NCBI RefSeq assembly: GCF_001597735.1
Contig: NZ_LUTS01000003.1
Location: forward strand, 124,001 to 188,000
From: Neptuniibacter pectenicola
GTDB taxonomy: Bacteria; Pseudomonadota; Gammaproteobacteria; Pseudomonadales; Balneatricaceae
DNA length: 64,000 bases
Reading direction: 5' to 3'
Positions 46,951 through 59,002 of the stretch are shown one piece after another. The translations under genes and the position numbers were made by a program. Position 1 is the first letter of the stretch, and every line of letters starts with the position of its first letter. Under the pieces are notes generated by a model. That model did no database searches and was not told the origin of the DNA. It was given only the letters and a program-made list of their open reading frames with translations.

Positions 46951-47919
46951 TTAGCTTTTTCGTTTTACTGCGATATTAGCTATTTGAATTAGCGTGTCTT
47001 TAAATGAGTTATCCGGCAGCGCGGTGAGTGCGGCGATTGCGCTGTCGGCTTCTGTTTGAGCTTTTTGTTGTGTGTATTCGATCGCGCCTGTTTCTTTGAC
47101 GATATCCATGATGGGCTGGAGGTCGTCTAAGCCGCCTTTTCGAATCGCTTGGCGAACCAGCAGACGTTGCTCTTCGGTTCCCGCGCGCATGGCATGGATG
47201 AGGGGAAGAGTGGCCTTTCCTTCGGCGAGATCGTCACCTACATTTTTACCCATCTCTTCAGTGGTAGACAGGTAATCCATTACATCGTCAATGAGCTGGA
47301 AAGCGGTGCCTAAATGTAGGCCGTATAGACGTAAAGCTTCACGTTCGCTGGCGCTGCTATTGGCTAAAATAGCGCCGGCTTCTGTTGCTGCTTCAAATAG
47401 CATGGCTGTTTTGCCTAAGATAACCTGCATATAGGCATCTTCTGTTGTATCGGGGTTTTTAGTATTGAGTAACTGAAGCACTTCCCCTTCGGCAATCACA
47501 TTAGTTGCGTTGGAGATTACAGACATGATCTCCATGGAGCCGATCTCGACCATAATTTGAAACGCACGTGAATAGAGGAAGTCACCCACTAATACACTCG
47601 GTGCGTTGCCCCACTTTGCGTTCGCTGTGTCTTTGCCACGGCGTAGATCTGAGTTATCCACAACGTCATCATGCAGAAGTGTCGCGGTGTGGATAAATTC
47701 AATGATGGCCGCTAAAGAGATATGTTCTTTTCCCTTATAGCCTGCCACATTCGCAGCGAGTAGCACGAGGAGGGGGCGGATTCTTTTTCCGCCGCTTTCT
47801 ACTATATAGTGACCAATTTTTTCTACCAGCGGCACATTGGAGCCTAAGTGATTGATAATGTAATCATTTACGGCTTCAAATTGTGGTTCAATGGCCGGAT
47901 TTAATTGGTGTGGCTGCAT
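46951..47919 (-). CDS. ispB: Octaprenyl diphosphate synthase-type polyprenyl synthase
   Basis: Makes the long prenyl side chain of ubiquinone, 322 aa. First aspartate-rich motif TATLLHDDVVDNSDLRRG and second QLIDDVMDY; GGKRIRPLLVLLAANV precedes them. Chain length cannot be read from the sequence by eye. Divergent from rplU-rpmA, the usual arrangement in gammaproteobacteria. Confidence 0.93.
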   Translation of the reverse strand: MQPHQLNPAIEPQFEAVNDYIINHLGSNVPLVEKIGHYIVESGGKRIRPLLVLLAANVAGYKGKEHISLAAIIEFIHTATLLHDDVVDNSDLRRGKDTANAKWGNAPSVLVGDFLYSRAFQIMVEIGSMEIMSVISNATNVIAEGEVLQLLNTKNPDTTEDAYMQVILGKTAMLFEAATEAGAILANSSASEREALRLYGLHLGTAFQLIDDVMDYLSTTEEMGKNVGDDLAEGKATLPLIHAMRAGTEEQRLLVRQAIRKGGLDDLQPIMDIVKETGAIEYTQQKAQTEADSAIAALTALPDNSFKDTLIQIANIAVKRKS

Positions 47920-48136
47920 AATAATAGGCTACTGCTTACTTGGCGAATAGTGGAGTTGTAGCGCGAATGCTAGGGGGCTGGCTGGACGCTGTCAAGAAGC
48001 GGGCTATTAATCGTATGTTGTATTGATCTAATAGGAAAAGACTGCGGATTGTTGGAGGAAACGTGGGCTCCATCCCTTTTTTGCCAATAAATTAAGCGAG
48101 GTTTATCGGTTTGTTGAGGTATGGGGTGGTTTCAGC
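47920..48136. other. Upstream part of the ispB-rplU gap, no gene
   Basis: The gap between ispB and rplU is 348 bases. This part holds no coding frame I can support; the ispB promoter must lie here on the minus strand, but I could not single out its boxes. The rplU promoter follows at 48137. Confidence 0.5.
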
Positions 48137-48165
48137 TTGTGTCTTTTTTTAGTTTGTCTTATAAT
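48137..48165 (+). promoter_or_regulatory. Sigma70-type promoter of rplU-rpmA
   Basis: TTGTGT (48137-48142), 17 bases, perfect TATAAT (48160-48165). Predicted start near 48172, about 95 bases of leader before rplU. Confidence 0.8.
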
Positions 48166-48267
48166 CGCGCGCCCTGACCCATCCAAAATGGCTCCCTACC
48201 ATATGGTGTATCCATTAGAAGTAGGCCTTTTTCTTAGTAGCTGGTTGGGCAATAAACGGAGAAAATC

Positions 48268-48579
48268 ATGTACGCAGTAATCGTAAGCGGTGGTAAACAG
48301 TACCGCGTCCAGGAAGGTGAAGTCCTTAAACTGGAAAAGCTGCCAGTAGAAGCAGGATCAAATGTAGATTTTGATCGTGTTCTATTAGTAGGCAATGGCG
48401 ACGATTTGAAAATCGGCGCGCCTGTTGTAGAAGGTGCTAAAGTGACTGCTGAAGTTGTTCAGCATGGCCGCGCTAAGAAAGTTGAGATTATCAAGTTCAA
48501 GCGTCGTAAGCATCACATGAAACGTCAGGGCCACCGTCAGTGGTTTACTGAAGTTAAAATTACTGGCATTTCTGCCTAA
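48268..48579 (+). CDS. rplU: 50S ribosomal protein L21
   Basis: Large-subunit protein, 103 aa, beginning [20 protein letters not shown]. The basic [22 protein letters not shown] segment contacts 23S rRNA. First gene of the rplU-rpmA unit. Confidence 0.97.
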   Translation: MYAVIVSGGKQYRVQEGEVLKLEKLPVEAGSNVDFDRVLLVGNGDDLKIGAPVVEGAKVTAEVVQHGRAKKVEIIKFKRRKHHMKRQGHRQWFTEVKITGISA

Positions 48580-48604
48580 TATAACCGATCTGGGAGACAG
48601 ATAG

Positions 48605-48862
48605 ATGGCTCATAAGAAAGCTGGTGGTTCTACTAAGAACGGTCGCGATTCCGAGTCGAAACGACTTGGTGTCAAGCGTTTCGGCGGACAAGCTGTAACT
48701 GCTGGAAACATCCTTATTCGTCAGCGTGGAACTAAATTCCATGCCGGTACGAACGTAGGTTGTGGTAAAGACCACACATTGTTTGCGAAAGCAGATGGCG
48801 TTGTTAAATTTGAAGTTAAAGGCCCACAAAAACGTAAATACATCTCTGTTGTAGATGCGTAA
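48605..48862 (+). CDS. rpmA: 50S ribosomal protein L27
   Basis: Protein whose N-terminus reaches the peptidyl-transferase centre, 85 aa. Begins [20 protein letters not shown] with no N-terminal extension needing cleavage, unlike the Firmicutes form. Followed by a terminator before obgE. Confidence 0.97.
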   Translation: MAHKKAGGSTKNGRDSESKRLGVKRFGGQAVTAGNILIRQRGTKFHAGTNVGCGKDHTLFAKADGVVKFEVKGPQKRKYISVVDA

Positions 48863-48883
48863 ATAACGGTTTTTTACTTTTTG

Positions 48884-48911
48884 AAAAGCTCCGCTATGGC
48901 GGAGCTTTTTT
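48884..48911 (+). terminator. Terminator after rpmA
   Basis: AAAAGCTCCGC pairs with GCGGAGCTTTT (11 bp) around a TATG loop, ending in six T. Confidence 0.92.
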
Positions 48912-49001
48912 GTTTATGATGTTTTTTATAAAATTTAGGGTATCTACCGCTGAGTCTTGGAAGTAAAGGCAGGGCTTAATTGTAGATTATCCTAGCGATA
49001 A

Positions 49002-50216
<1,215 letters not shown>

Positions 50217-50271
50217 AAGAACCTAAATACTCGGTGTTTTTACGGCTGTAGATAAAAGTCGGGGTGGTTAA

Positions 50272-51396
50272 GTGTCGTTGGGTAGGGAAAAGCTTAAGCG
50301 TAGTAAACGCTGGGTTGTAAAAATTGGTAGTGCGCTACTAACGAATGATGGTCAAGGCCTTGATCTTGCGGCGATCGCGCGCTGGGTTGATCAGATCGCT
50401 GCGTTGAAGCAATCGGGTATTGAGGTTGTTTTGGTTTCATCTGGCTCTGTTGCTGAAGGGATGACGCGCTTGGGCTGGAGTGATCGGCCGCAGGAGGTGT
50501 ACAAGCTACAGGCGGCAGCCGCGGTAGGCCAGATGGGGTTGGTGCAGGCCTATGAGACTAATTTTCGGCGTCATGACACCCATACAGCACAAATACTCCT
50601 AACCCATGAAGACCATTCAAATCGCAAGCGCTACCTTAATGCGCAGGCTACGTTGCGTGCTTTGTTGGGTATGGGGGTTGTTCCGGTTGTTAATGAGAAT
50701 GATACGGTTGTCACCAAAGAGATCCGTTTTGGTGACAATGATACCTTAGGTGCGTTGGTTGCCAATTTGGTTGAAGCAGATGCGTTGATCCTTTTGACGG
50801 ATCAGCAGGGCTTGTTTACCGCTGATCCGCGTCAGGATCCTACCGCAACATTGATTTCGGAAGCACGTACTGAGGACGACGCATTGGTGGCTATGGCTGG
50901 TGATGGCGGAAGGCTGGGTCGTGGAGGGATGGCGACCAAAGTTCGCGCAGCGAGGCTTGCAGCGCGCTCAGGAGCGGTTACTGTCATTGCAAGTGGGCGC
51001 GAAGATGATGTTTTGTTGCGTATACGTGATGCGGAGGCTGTTGGGACCTTATTGGTGCCTGAGCAAAGTCCGGTTGTTGCGCGTAAGCAGTGGATCGCAG
51101 GCCATCTCCAAGCGCGGGGTAATCTTGTGTTGGATGAGGGAGCTGTAAAAGCATTAAAAGAGCGTGGTAAAAGCTTGTTGCCTGCGGGTGTGCGTAGCGT
51201 CAGTGGTGATTTCTCACGTGGTGAGATGGTTATTATTAGTGATGAGCTGGGTCGGATTGTAGCGCGTGGCTTGGTTAACTATGGTTTAGATGATGCTGAG
51301 AGGATTATCGGTAAGCCAAGTCGTGAGATTGAATCGATTTTAGGGTTTATGGGTGAAGAAGAGTTAGTCCATCGTGATAATCTTGTACTTGCCTGA
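50272..51396 (+). CDS. proB: Glutamate 5-kinase
   Basis: First enzyme of proline synthesis, phosphorylating glutamate; 374 aa with a GTG start. The amino-acid kinase domain has [52 protein letters not shown] and [16 protein letters not shown] domain occupies roughly residues 280-370 ([21 protein letters not shown]). Follows obgE by 55 bases, the same neighbourhood as in Pseudomonas. Confidence 0.96.
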   Translation: MSLGREKLKRSKRWVVKIGSALLTNDGQGLDLAAIARWVDQIAALKQSGIEVVLVSSGSVAEGMTRLGWSDRPQEVYKLQAAAAVGQMGLVQAYETNFRRHDTHTAQILLTHEDHSNRKRYLNAQATLRALLGMGVVPVVNENDTVVTKEIRFGDNDTLGALVANLVEADALILLTDQQGLFTADPRQDPTATLISEARTEDDALVAMAGDGGRLGRGGMATKVRAARLAARSGAVTVIASGREDDVLLRIRDAEAVGTLLVPEQSPVVARKQWIAGHLQARGNLVLDEGAVKALKERGKSLLPAGVRSVSGDFSRGEMVIISDELGRIVARGLVNYGLDDAERIIGKPSREIESILGFMGEEELVHRDNLVLA

Positions 51397-51407
51397 ATTT
51401 AGGCAAT

Positions 51408-51435
51408 AAAAAACCGGCATATGCCGGTTTTTTTT
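51408..51435. terminator. Bidirectional terminator between proB and rpsT
   Basis: A 26-base palindrome with AAAAAACCGGC and GCCGGTTTTTT arms around ATAT, followed by more T. It serves both converging genes. Confidence 0.92.
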
Positions 51436-51454
51436 ATTGTTGGAATTGCTTAAA

Positions 51455-51718
51455 TTAAGCGATACCAACAATCTGTTTTACCATGCGGCTCTTAGTGCGG
51501 GCAATCTTGTTTTTATGGAAGATGCCTTTGTTTACAGAACCATCCAAGATAGGCTGTGCAGTTTTAAATGCTGCTTCTGCTGCTGCTTTGTCGCCAGCTT
51601 CAATAGCTACTTGAACTTTTTTGATGTAGGTACGTACCATGGAACGCAGGCTAGCGTTATGCTGGCGACGCTTCTCTGCCTGGCGAGCACGTTTACGAGA
51701 TCCTGCGGAATTTGCCAC
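51455..51718 (-). CDS. rpsT: 30S ribosomal protein S20
   Basis: Primary 16S rRNA-binding protein, 87 aa, starting [26 protein letters not shown]. The start codon is GTG; in E. coli it is UUG and inefficient starts are part of autoregulation of this gene. Preceded by AAGGAG on the minus strand. Divergent from murJ. Confidence 0.96.
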   Translation of the reverse strand: MANSAGSRKRARQAEKRRQHNASLRSMVRTYIKKVQVAIEAGDKAAAEAAFKTAQPILDGSVNKGIFHKNKIARTKSRMVKQIVGIA

Positions 51719-51894
51719 AGTTCGGCTCCTTAAAATTAGTTAGTGTGCAATATATCGGCTTAGCGCCGAAAAATAAGAGGCGAGATTATTCATATTTGTT
51801 GGCCCTCTGTCAATAAAACTACAGAAATTTTCTTGTTGAAGCAGTAATATGCCGTTTCTCTTGAGTATAATTCATCGAATAATGGAATTTATCA

Positions 51895-53472
51895 GTGCAA
51901 CAGGACAAATCACAGGCCGTCGTTAAGCCGAAAAAAACCGTAGGTTTGCTGCGTTCAAGTGCCATTGTGGGTGTGATGACTATGTTATCACGCATGCTTG
52001 GTTTGGCACGTGATGTGGTGGTGGCGAGTTATTTTGGTGCCAGCGGCAGTGCGGATGCTTTTTTTGTTGCCTTCAAAATCCCGAACTTTATGCGCCGCCT
52101 TTTTGCCGAAGGGGCATTTTCCCAAGCGTTTGTGCCGGTTTTATCTGAGTATCGTTCGCAGCGGGACCTCCAGTCGGTTCAACAACTTGTGAACTATGTG
52201 GCGGGAACGCTGGGTAGTGTTTTGATTGCTATCACGGTACTGGCGGTTGTGGGCGCGCCCATGCTAACGGCGTTGTTTGCACCCGGTTTTTATCTTGGGG
52301 ATGAAGGTAAGTTTGAGCTGGCTGCCCAGATGTTGCGTATAACCTTTCCCTATTTGCTGTTGATCTCTTTAACGGCGTTTGCCGGGGCGGTGCTCAATAG
52401 CTATGAGCGCTTCGCTATTCCTGCTTTTACGCCAGTCTTGTTGAATGTTTCGTTGATCTGCTCAGCTATTTTCTTGAGTCCTCTGTTTGATCCGCCCGTT
52501 TTAGCATTAGCGTGGGGGGTTATGATCGCCGGTTGCGTGCAGTTAGTGTTTCAGCTGCCCTTTATGGCGCAGATGCGTTTGCTCCCTAAGCCGCGATGGG
52601 GATGGGATGATCCCGGTGTTCGCCGTATTATGACGTTGATGGTGCCTGCGCTGTTTGGTGTGTCGGTGACGCAGATTAACCTGTTGCTCGATACGGTGTT
52701 GGCGTCATTTTTACAAACGGGGAGTGTTTCATGGCTTTACTACTCGGATCGTTTAGCTGAGTTGCCTTTAGGTGTGTTTGGTATTGCGATTGCTACCGTT
52801 ATTTTGCCGAGCCTTTCGCGACGACATGCCGAAGACTCTAATGAATCCTTTTCGGCAACGTTAAATTGGGCGTTGCAGATGGTGATGTTGATTGGGATTC
52901 CGGCCGCTGTTGCGTTGTTTGTGCTGGCCGAACCGATGTTAATAACCCTTTTTCACTATGGCGCATTGGGTGATCGTGATGTGTTGATGGCGTCGATGAG
53001 CTTAAGGGCGTATGCCTGTGGCTTGTTGGCTTTCATGATGATTAAAGTGTTAGCGACAGGGTATTTCTCTCGGCAGGATACAAAAACCCCCGTAAAAATT
53101 GGTATTCAGGCGGCGGTCGTCAATATGATTTTTAATCTGTTGTTGATTGGGCCGTTTGATCATGTGGGCTTGGCTGCGGCGACGGCGATCTCTGCGTTTA
53201 TGAATGCGGGCTTGTTATTGTACGGTTTAATTAAGTCAGGCGTTTTTGCTTGGAGTACGGGCTGGGGCATGTCTATTGTTCGAATGCTGGCGGCCAATGT
53301 TGTGATGGGGGCTGTCTTGATCTGGTTGATGAAAGCCCCCTCTGTTTGGTTACAGTTGGGGTTGTGGCCCCGTGTTATTGATATGGCTATTTTGGTGACC
53401 GTAGGTGCAGTGGTCTATGTGCTGGTCTTGGTGGTTTTTGGATTAAGGTTACGGCATTTGAGGCATAGTTAG
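51895..53472 (+). CDS. murJ: Lipid II flippase MurJ
   Basis: MOP-superfamily flippase moving lipid II across the inner membrane, 525 aa, about fourteen hydrophobic helices. N-terminal SSAIVGVMTMLSRMLGLARDVVVASYFGASGSADAFFVAFKIPN and RRLFAEGAFSQAFVPV are diagnostic. The GTG start at 51895 follows GGAA at 8 bases; it gives a charged N-terminal extension of about 18 residues before the first helix. Upstream of ribF, as in many gammaproteobacteria. Confidence 0.95.
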   Translation: MQQDKSQAVVKPKKTVGLLRSSAIVGVMTMLSRMLGLARDVVVASYFGASGSADAFFVAFKIPNFMRRLFAEGAFSQAFVPVLSEYRSQRDLQSVQQLVNYVAGTLGSVLIAITVLAVVGAPMLTALFAPGFYLGDEGKFELAAQMLRITFPYLLLISLTAFAGAVLNSYERFAIPAFTPVLLNVSLICSAIFLSPLFDPPVLALAWGVMIAGCVQLVFQLPFMAQMRLLPKPRWGWDDPGVRRIMTLMVPALFGVSVTQINLLLDTVLASFLQTGSVSWLYYSDRLAELPLGVFGIAIATVILPSLSRRHAEDSNESFSATLNWALQMVMLIGIPAAVALFVLAEPMLITLFHYGALGDRDVLMASMSLRAYACGLLAFMMIKVLATGYFSRQDTKTPVKIGIQAAVVNMIFNLLLIGPFDHVGLAAATAISAFMNAGLLLYGLIKSGVFAWSTGWGMSIVRMLAANVVMGAVLIWLMKAPSVWLQLGLWPRVIDMAILVTVGAVVYVLVLVVFGLRLRHLRHS

Positions 53473-53536
53473 CCTTATGCTCTAGGTTTGTTGAAAACAA
53501 CGTGGCTCAGTGGTACTCGTTGATCACTATCTAGGC

Positions 53537-53542
53537 TATAAT
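53537..53542 (+). promoter_or_regulatory. -10 box upstream of ribF
   Basis: Perfect TATAAT 51 bases before the ribF start. A TTGATC at 53520 is only 11 bases away and cannot be its -35; no good -35 is seen at 16-18 bases. Likely promoter of ribF-ileS-lspA-fkpB. Confidence 0.5.
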
Positions 53543-53593
53543 GCCGCGTTTATTTTTAGCCAGTAGCGTTTGGGCAGCAATTAAGAGTTCTTA

Positions 53594-54526
53594 ATGGAAT
53601 TAATTCGCGGATTACATAACCTGCGCGAAAAGCACCGTGGGTGCGTCGCGACTATTGGTAACTTTGATGGTGTACATCTTGGTCATCGACAGGTTTTGAG
53701 GCAGGTAAGGGCAAAAGCGGATGAGCTTGGCTTGCCCTCTGTTGTGATTACTTTTGAGCCTCAGCCACGAGAGTTTTTTGCTGGCAAAGACGCGCCGCCG
53801 CGATTGACCCGTTTTAGTGAGAAGCATCGCTTGTTGGCGTCGGAGGAGATTGATCGTCATCTCTGTCTCACGTTTAACGAACGGTTACGCTCCATGACGG
53901 CTGATGCCTTTGTTGAGGAGTTGTTGCTTCGAGGGTTGGCGGTCGAGCATTTTGTTGTGGGTGATGATTTCCGCTTTGGCTGTGATCGCTCAGGTGATTA
54001 CAACATGTTAAGAGAAGCGGGTGAAAAGCATGGCTTCTCTGTGGTTAATACAGAGACTTTTTTGAGCGCCGATGAACGTGTCAGTAGTTCACGTATTCGT
54101 CATGCGCTTGAAGACAATTTATTTGAAGAGGCGGCCCAGCTTTTGGGACGTCCGTACGCAGTAACTGGGCGTGTGATGCATGGCCAGAAGTTAGGTCGCC
54201 AGTTAGGCGTGCCGACGGCTAATGTAAGAATGCATCGCTTTCCTTGTCCTTTACGGGGTGTTTATGCCGTTGAGGTATCAGGGGAGGGGATAAAATCTCA
54301 AGGGGTTTGTAATGTTGGGGTGCGGCCGACTGTAGGCGGTAGACAGCCCGTGTTAGAAGCGCATTTGTTTGATTTTGATGAAGATATTTATGGGCAGTTG
54401 TTAACGGTCGAATTTAAGCATTTTATTCGTGCAGAAAAAAAATTCGATGGCATAGAGCAGCTCAAACAGCAGATTTTTGCAGATATTGATGAAGTGCAGG
54501 CCTTTTTCGCCTGTGCCCGTAGTTAA
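53594..54526 (+). CDS. ribF: Bifunctional riboflavin kinase/FAD synthetase
   Basis: Converts riboflavin to FMN and FAD, 310 aa. The N-terminal adenylyltransferase domain has [15 protein letters not shown] and the [16 protein letters not shown] and SSSRIRHAL segments. The C-terminal kinase domain, from about residue 185, has [20 protein letters not shown] and GVYAVEV...[13 protein letters not shown]. First of the ribF-ileS-lspA-fkpB series. Confidence 0.97.
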   Translation: MELIRGLHNLREKHRGCVATIGNFDGVHLGHRQVLRQVRAKADELGLPSVVITFEPQPREFFAGKDAPPRLTRFSEKHRLLASEEIDRHLCLTFNERLRSMTADAFVEELLLRGLAVEHFVVGDDFRFGCDRSGDYNMLREAGEKHGFSVVNTETFLSADERVSSSRIRHALEDNLFEEAAQLLGRPYAVTGRVMHGQKLGRQLGVPTANVRMHRFPCPLRGVYAVEVSGEGIKSQGVCNVGVRPTVGGRQPVLEAHLFDFDEDIYGQLLTVEFKHFIRAEKKFDGIEQLKQQIFADIDEVQAFFACARS

Positions 54527-54543
54527 TTCGGAACTTAATAACC

Positions 54544-57363
54544 ATGACCGATTATAAAGCGACACTGAACCTTCCAAATACCCCTTTCCCTATGCGAGGC
54601 AATCTTGCTCAGCGCGAGCCTGAAATGCTCAAGGGTTGGCAGAAAATGGATCTATACCAAAAAATTCGTGAGGTAAGTGCCGGCCGCGATAAGTTTATTT
54701 TGCATGATGGCCCCCCTTACGCGAATGGTGATATCCATATTGGTCATTCGGTTAATAAGATTCTTAAAGATATTATTATTAAATCAAAAACCATGAGTGG
54801 CTTTGACGCGCCTTATATCCCTGGTTGGGATTGCCACGGGTTGCCGATTGAACACAAGGTGGAGACTAAGGTTGGTAAGGCCGGCGTCAAAGTGTCACAT
54901 AAAGTGTTCCGTCAAAAATGTCGTGAATATGCACGTAAACAGGTTGAAGGTCAGAAGAAAGACTTTATCCGTTTAGGTGTGCAAGGTGATTGGGATAACC
55001 CTTACCTAACGATGAATTTTGATACTGAAGCGAACATTATCCGAGCGCTTGGTAAAATTGTTAAAAATGGCCACTTAGTTAAAGGTTTTAAACCGGTTTA
55101 CTGGAGTGTTGTGGGTGGTTCAGCGTTGGCTGAAGCGGAAGTGGAATATCAAGATAAAACCTCTACGGCGGTTGATGTTCGTTTTGCGCCCGTTGATAAA
55201 GCCGATTTTCTCTCCCGCTTTGATGCAGCAGACTCTGGCGAAGGTGAGCCATCCGTTGTTATCTGGACGACAACACCGTGGACATTGCCTTCTAACCAAG
55301 CCGTTTCATTGAATGCTGAATTGGATTATGTCCTTGTTCAGCTAGACCTTGGCCAAGGCCAGGAACGCATTTTGCTGGCGGAAGGTTTAGTCGATGATGT
55401 CATGGGACGTTACGGCGTAGAGACATACGCTGTCGTGGGGCGCTGTCTTGGTGCTGCGCTTGAAAACGTTGCGCTTCAGCATCCCTTTGTTGATCGTCAA
55501 GTGCCGATTATTTTGGGTGATCATGTCACGCTAGATGCCGGTACTGGAGCGGTACATACTGCGCCGGACCATGGTGTAGAAGATTTTGAAGTGGGTCGTA
55601 AATACGGCATTGGTACTTTGAATTTAGTCAACGCTGCGGGCGTACTAGGTGAAGGTGCGGGCGTGTTTGCAGGCGAACATGTGTATAAAGTGGACGAGAA
55701 AATCGTTGCTTTATTACAAGAGAAAGGTGTGTTGGTACTGGAGCATAAATTCCAGCACAGTTACCCCCATTGCTGGCGTACAAAAACACCGTTGATCTAC
55801 CGTGCGACTCCGCAATGGTTTATCAGTATGGAAGAGAAAGGCCTTAAAGCGGACGCTTTAGCTGCGATCAAAGGGGTTGAATGGTTCCCAGAGTGGGGCC
55901 AAAACCGTATTGAATCGATGGTTGAACAGAGCCCTGATTGGTGCGTGTCGCGTCAGCGTACATGGGGTGTGCCTATTGCTTTATTTATCCACAAGGAAAC
56001 GCAGCAGCTACATCCAAACACGGCGGAGCTTATCGAACAGGTTGCGCTTCGAGTAGAAAAGGAAGGTATCGATGCGTGGTTTGATCTCGATGCAGCTGAG
56101 CTGTTAGGTGATGAAGCCGCAGACTACGAAAAAGTGACGGATACCTTAGATGTTTGGTTTGATTCGGGTGTGACGCACTACTCAGTCGTGGATCAGCGTG
56201 ATGAGCTAACCTTCCCTGCTGATATGTATCTAGAAGGCTCTGACCAGCATCGTGGTTGGTTCCAGTCTTCGCTGAAAACCGGTATAGCGATTAAAGGGTG
56301 TGCACCTTATAAGCAAGTGCTTACTCACGGCTTTACGGTTGATGGGCAAGGTCGCAAGATGTCTAAATCTGTGGGTAACGTTGTTGCGCCGCAGGAAGTC
56401 ATGAACAAATACGGCGCTGATATTCTGCGCTTGTGGGTTGCGTCTACTGATTACAGTGGCGAGATGACCTGCTCTGACGATATTTTGAAACGCGCTGCTG
56501 ATGCTTACCGTCGTATCCGTAATACGGCGCGCTTCTTTCTTGCTAACTTGAGCGGCTTCAACCCTGAAACAGATATGGTTCCGCCAGAAAAAATGGTGGC
56601 CTTAGATGCGTGGGCTGTTGATCGTGCGGCGCGTTTACAGGAAGAGTTGCTGGGGCATTATAACCAGTATGAGTTTTTGCTCGTGTTCCAAAAAATCTCC
56701 CACTTCTGCTCTCAGGATATGGGTGGTTTTTATCTCGACATTATTAAAGATCGCCAGTATACGGCTGCAACTAATTCGGCTGCGCGTAAGTCAGCACAGA
56801 CCGCTTTGTACCATATTGTTGAGGCCTTAGTACGTTGGATTGCACCTATATGTAGCTTTACTGCTGATGAGATCTGGGCAACGCTGGCAGGGGAGCGTAC
56901 TGCGTCGGTACACCTTGATCTATGGTATCAAGGATTAACTAAGTTACCCGAGAACTGCCCGCTTGATAGTGCCTATTGGGAACAGCTGATGGCCGTGAAA
57001 GATGCGGTGAATAAGCAGCTAGAAGAGCAGCGAAATGCGGGTGTTGTGGGCGGTAGTCTTGAAGCAGAAGTAACTCTGTATTGCAGTGATGAGCTGCAAC
57101 AGCTGCTGGCTAAGTTAGACGATGAACTACGTTTTGTCTTGATTACCTCACAAGCTCAGGTTGCGCCGTTATGTGATGCAGTTGATGCTAAGCAAACAGA
57201 ACTTGATGGCTTGCAGGTTAAGATCGTGAAGAGTAGCGCGGAAAAATGTCCACGCTGCTGGCACTACCGTGCTGATGTGGGTCTGAATGCCGATGAGCCT
57301 GAGTTGTGTGGACGTTGTGTCGAAAATGTTCATGGTGACGGTGAAAGCCGTAGCTTTGCTTAA
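54544..57363 (+). CDS. ileS: Isoleucyl-tRNA synthetase
   Basis: Class I aminoacyl-tRNA synthetase, 939 aa. HIGH motif at 65-68, KMSKS at 605-609, editing domain (CP1) in between with [13 protein letters not shown]. The C-terminal zinc module with KCPRCWHYR and ELCGRC is present, typical of the pseudomonic-acid-sensitive bacterial type. The stop overlaps the lspA start by one base. Confidence 0.98.
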   Translation: MTDYKATLNLPNTPFPMRGNLAQREPEMLKGWQKMDLYQKIREVSAGRDKFILHDGPPYANGDIHIGHSVNKILKDIIIKSKTMSGFDAPYIPGWDCHGLPIEHKVETKVGKAGVKVSHKVFRQKCREYARKQVEGQKKDFIRLGVQGDWDNPYLTMNFDTEANIIRALGKIVKNGHLVKGFKPVYWSVVGGSALAEAEVEYQDKTSTAVDVRFAPVDKADFLSRFDAADSGEGEPSVVIWTTTPWTLPSNQAVSLNAELDYVLVQLDLGQGQERILLAEGLVDDVMGRYGVETYAVVGRCLGAALENVALQHPFVDRQVPIILGDHVTLDAGTGAVHTAPDHGVEDFEVGRKYGIGTLNLVNAAGVLGEGAGVFAGEHVYKVDEKIVALLQEKGVLVLEHKFQHSYPHCWRTKTPLIYRATPQWFISMEEKGLKADALAAIKGVEWFPEWGQNRIESMVEQSPDWCVSRQRTWGVPIALFIHKETQQLHPNTAELIEQVALRVEKEGIDAWFDLDAAELLGDEAADYEKVTDTLDVWFDSGVTHYSVVDQRDELTFPADMYLEGSDQHRGWFQSSLKTGIAIKGCAPYKQVLTHGFTVDGQGRKMSKSVGNVVAPQEVMNKYGADILRLWVASTDYSGEMTCSDDILKRAADAYRRIRNTARFFLANLSGFNPETDMVPPEKMVALDAWAVDRAARLQEELLGHYNQYEFLLVFQKISHFCSQDMGGFYLDIIKDRQYTAATNSAARKSAQTALYHIVEALVRWIAPICSFTADEIWATLAGERTASVHLDLWYQGLTKLPENCPLDSAYWEQLMAVKDAVNKQLEEQRNAGVVGGSLEAEVTLYCSDELQQLLAKLDDELRFVLITSQAQVAPLCDAVDAKQTELDGLQVKIVKSSAEKCPRCWHYRADVGLNADEPELCGRCVENVHGDGESRSFA

Positions 57364-57905
57364 TGGCAGAAACAGAGATGACGCTGAAAGCAACGAAAAC
57401 CTCTGACGTTAAGGGAAGCTGCCTCATCTGGGGGTGGCTTTCTTTGTTGGTTGTGTTGCTTGATCTGGGTAGTAAGCAGCTTGCTGATATGTATCTAGAT
57501 TATGCGGACCCTAATCCGTTGCTGCCGATGTTTGATCTGACGCTGCTCTATAACCGAGGTGCGGCGTTTAGCTTTTTGTCAGACGCGGGTGGTTGGCAGC
57601 GGTGGTTGTTTGCGATGATTGCTGTGCTTGTGAGTACGGTAATCGTTGTTTGGTTGCGCCGTATTGAGCGTAAGCACTGGTGGTTAGGTTTCGCACTCTC
57701 CATGATACTCGGGGGTGCGCTGGGTAATCTATATGACCGTGTAGTTCTGGGATATGTAATTGATTTTATCTCTTTGCATTATCAAGGTTATTATTTCCCA
57801 GCGTTCAATTTGGCCGATTTTGCTATCACTTTAGGCGCTGTAATACTTATTTTTGATATGCTGTTTCTAGAAGCTAAGCGAAAACCCTCTAAAGAGAAAA
57901 TGTAA
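57363..57905 (+). CDS. lspA: Lipoprotein signal peptidase
   Basis: Inner-membrane aspartyl protease that cleaves prolipoprotein signal peptides, 180 aa with four transmembrane helices. Catalytic aspartates are Asp134 (GYVIDF) and Asp152 (FNLADFAITLGA). The N-terminal tail before the first helix is about 18 residues longer than usual; an in-frame ATG six codons in (MTLKAT) is an alternative start. Followed directly by fkpB. Confidence 0.95.
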   Translation: MAETEMTLKATKTSDVKGSCLIWGWLSLLVVLLDLGSKQLADMYLDYADPNPLLPMFDLTLLYNRGAAFSFLSDAGGWQRWLFAMIAVLVSTVIVVWLRRIERKHWWLGFALSMILGGALGNLYDRVVLGYVIDFISLHYQGYYFPAFNLADFAITLGAVILIFDMLFLEAKRKPSKEKM

Positions 57906-58334
57906 ATGAGTAAATTGATCGGTCCCGGAAAAACAGTCACCTTGAATTTTGCAATTAAGTTGGCAGACGGTCAGATTGTTGATTCCACTTTTGATAAAGA
58001 GCCTGCTACGTTTACGGTTGGTGATGGTAATCTACTCGAAGGATTTGAAAAAGCACTCTTTGGTTTGGAGGAAGGCGCAAAGCAAACGCTGAAAATTCTT
58101 CCGGAAAATGGTTTTGGTATGTCTAATCCTAGCAATATCCATAATGTTCCCCGTTCGCAGTTTAAGGATGTGGAACTTGAACTAGGTTTAGTGATCTCGT
58201 TTTCAGATGCTGGAAACGGAGAGCTACCTGGAGTAATATCGGAATTTGACGATAAGATGGTAGCGGTTGATTTTAATCATCCATTAGCAGGGAAACAGCT
58301 CGATTTTGAAGTAGAAATACTTCAAGTGAGCTAG
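57906..58334 (+). CDS. fkpB: FKBP-type peptidyl-prolyl isomerase (SlpA/FkpB-like)
   Basis: Small cytoplasmic isomerase/chaperone, 142 aa. Contains FAIKLADGQIVDSTF, GDGNLLEGFEKALFGLEEGAKQT and NHPLAGKQLDFEVEIL, the FKBP plus inserted-flap pattern of SlpA. The ATG immediately follows the lspA stop. In Pseudomonas the next gene is ispH, but none is present here; pilin genes follow after the terminator. Confidence 0.93.
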   Translation: MSKLIGPGKTVTLNFAIKLADGQIVDSTFDKEPATFTVGDGNLLEGFEKALFGLEEGAKQTLKILPENGFGMSNPSNIHNVPRSQFKDVELELGLVISFSDAGNGELPGVISEFDDKMVAVDFNHPLAGKQLDFEVEILQVS

Positions 58335-58348
58335 CAGCAAACATGCAG

Positions 58349-58373
58349 CCCGAATAAAATATTCGGGTTTTTT
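58349..58373 (+). terminator. Terminator after fkpB
   Basis: CCCGAATA pairs with TATTCGGG (8 bp) with a 3-base loop, followed by six T, 15 bases after the fkpB stop. Confidence 0.9.
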
Positions 58374-58495
58374 GTATTTTTACAATCTTAGGTCTACGCT
58401 TCCTTAAAGACCCCTCAAATGTTTGTATGGCGTATGTTTCCCTAAACGACTAATCTTAAGTATATAAGAGCATTTTTATTTACTGGATGTAGGTA

Positions 58496-59002
58496 ATGTC
58501 TGAACGGGAAAAAGGCTTCACTTTGTTAGAGTTGATGATCACTCTAGTTATATTAGGGATCATCCTTGGGCTTGGTGTGCCTAGCTATAATTCAATTACC
58601 GAGTCATCTCGACTTCGGGCAGCCACTCATAGTTTAAATTCTGCTATTCAGCTTGCGCGTTCTGAGGCTTTGGCTCGGCGCGAGACCGCGGCTGCGTGTC
58701 GCTCTAATTTGGCACTTACCGCTTGTGATTTTGATCCTGACTGGAGCCGTGGCTGGATGGTTGTGACACAGCAAGGTACAGATTTGGAAACGCCTGCCGA
58801 TGTGACTGTTATACGTATTTGGGAGGGCATTGACCTTGTGACCTCTGGCGCTGCGAGTGGTTTTGTTTTCGACCGTTTGGGGCGGGGGCAGGTTACAGGC
58901 GCTTTGCGAATTCAGAATGATACAGACCACCGCTGCTTATCAACTAATGCTACAGGGCGTACAACTGTACAAGAGATTGATCCGGGGGACAGTTGTCCAT
59001 GA
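58496..59002 (+). CDS. fimT: Type IV minor pilin FimT/FimU (GspH family)
   Basis: Minor pilin of the pilus tip/priming complex, 168 aa. The type III signal cuts after Gly7 (EKG/FTLLELMITLVILG), with Glu5 of the mature protein present. A GspH-like body follows, and the C-terminal CLSTNATGRTTV is like FimT/FimU. FimT and FimU cannot be separated by eye; only one such gene is present. Its last bases overlap the pilV start. Confidence 0.9.
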   Translation: MSEREKGFTLLELMITLVILGIILGLGVPSYNSITESSRLRAATHSLNSAIQLARSEALARRETAAACRSNLALTACDFDPDWSRGWMVVTQQGTDLETPADVTVIRIWEGIDLVTSGAASGFVFDRLGRGQVTGALRIQNDTDHRCLSTNATGRTTVQEIDPGDSCP

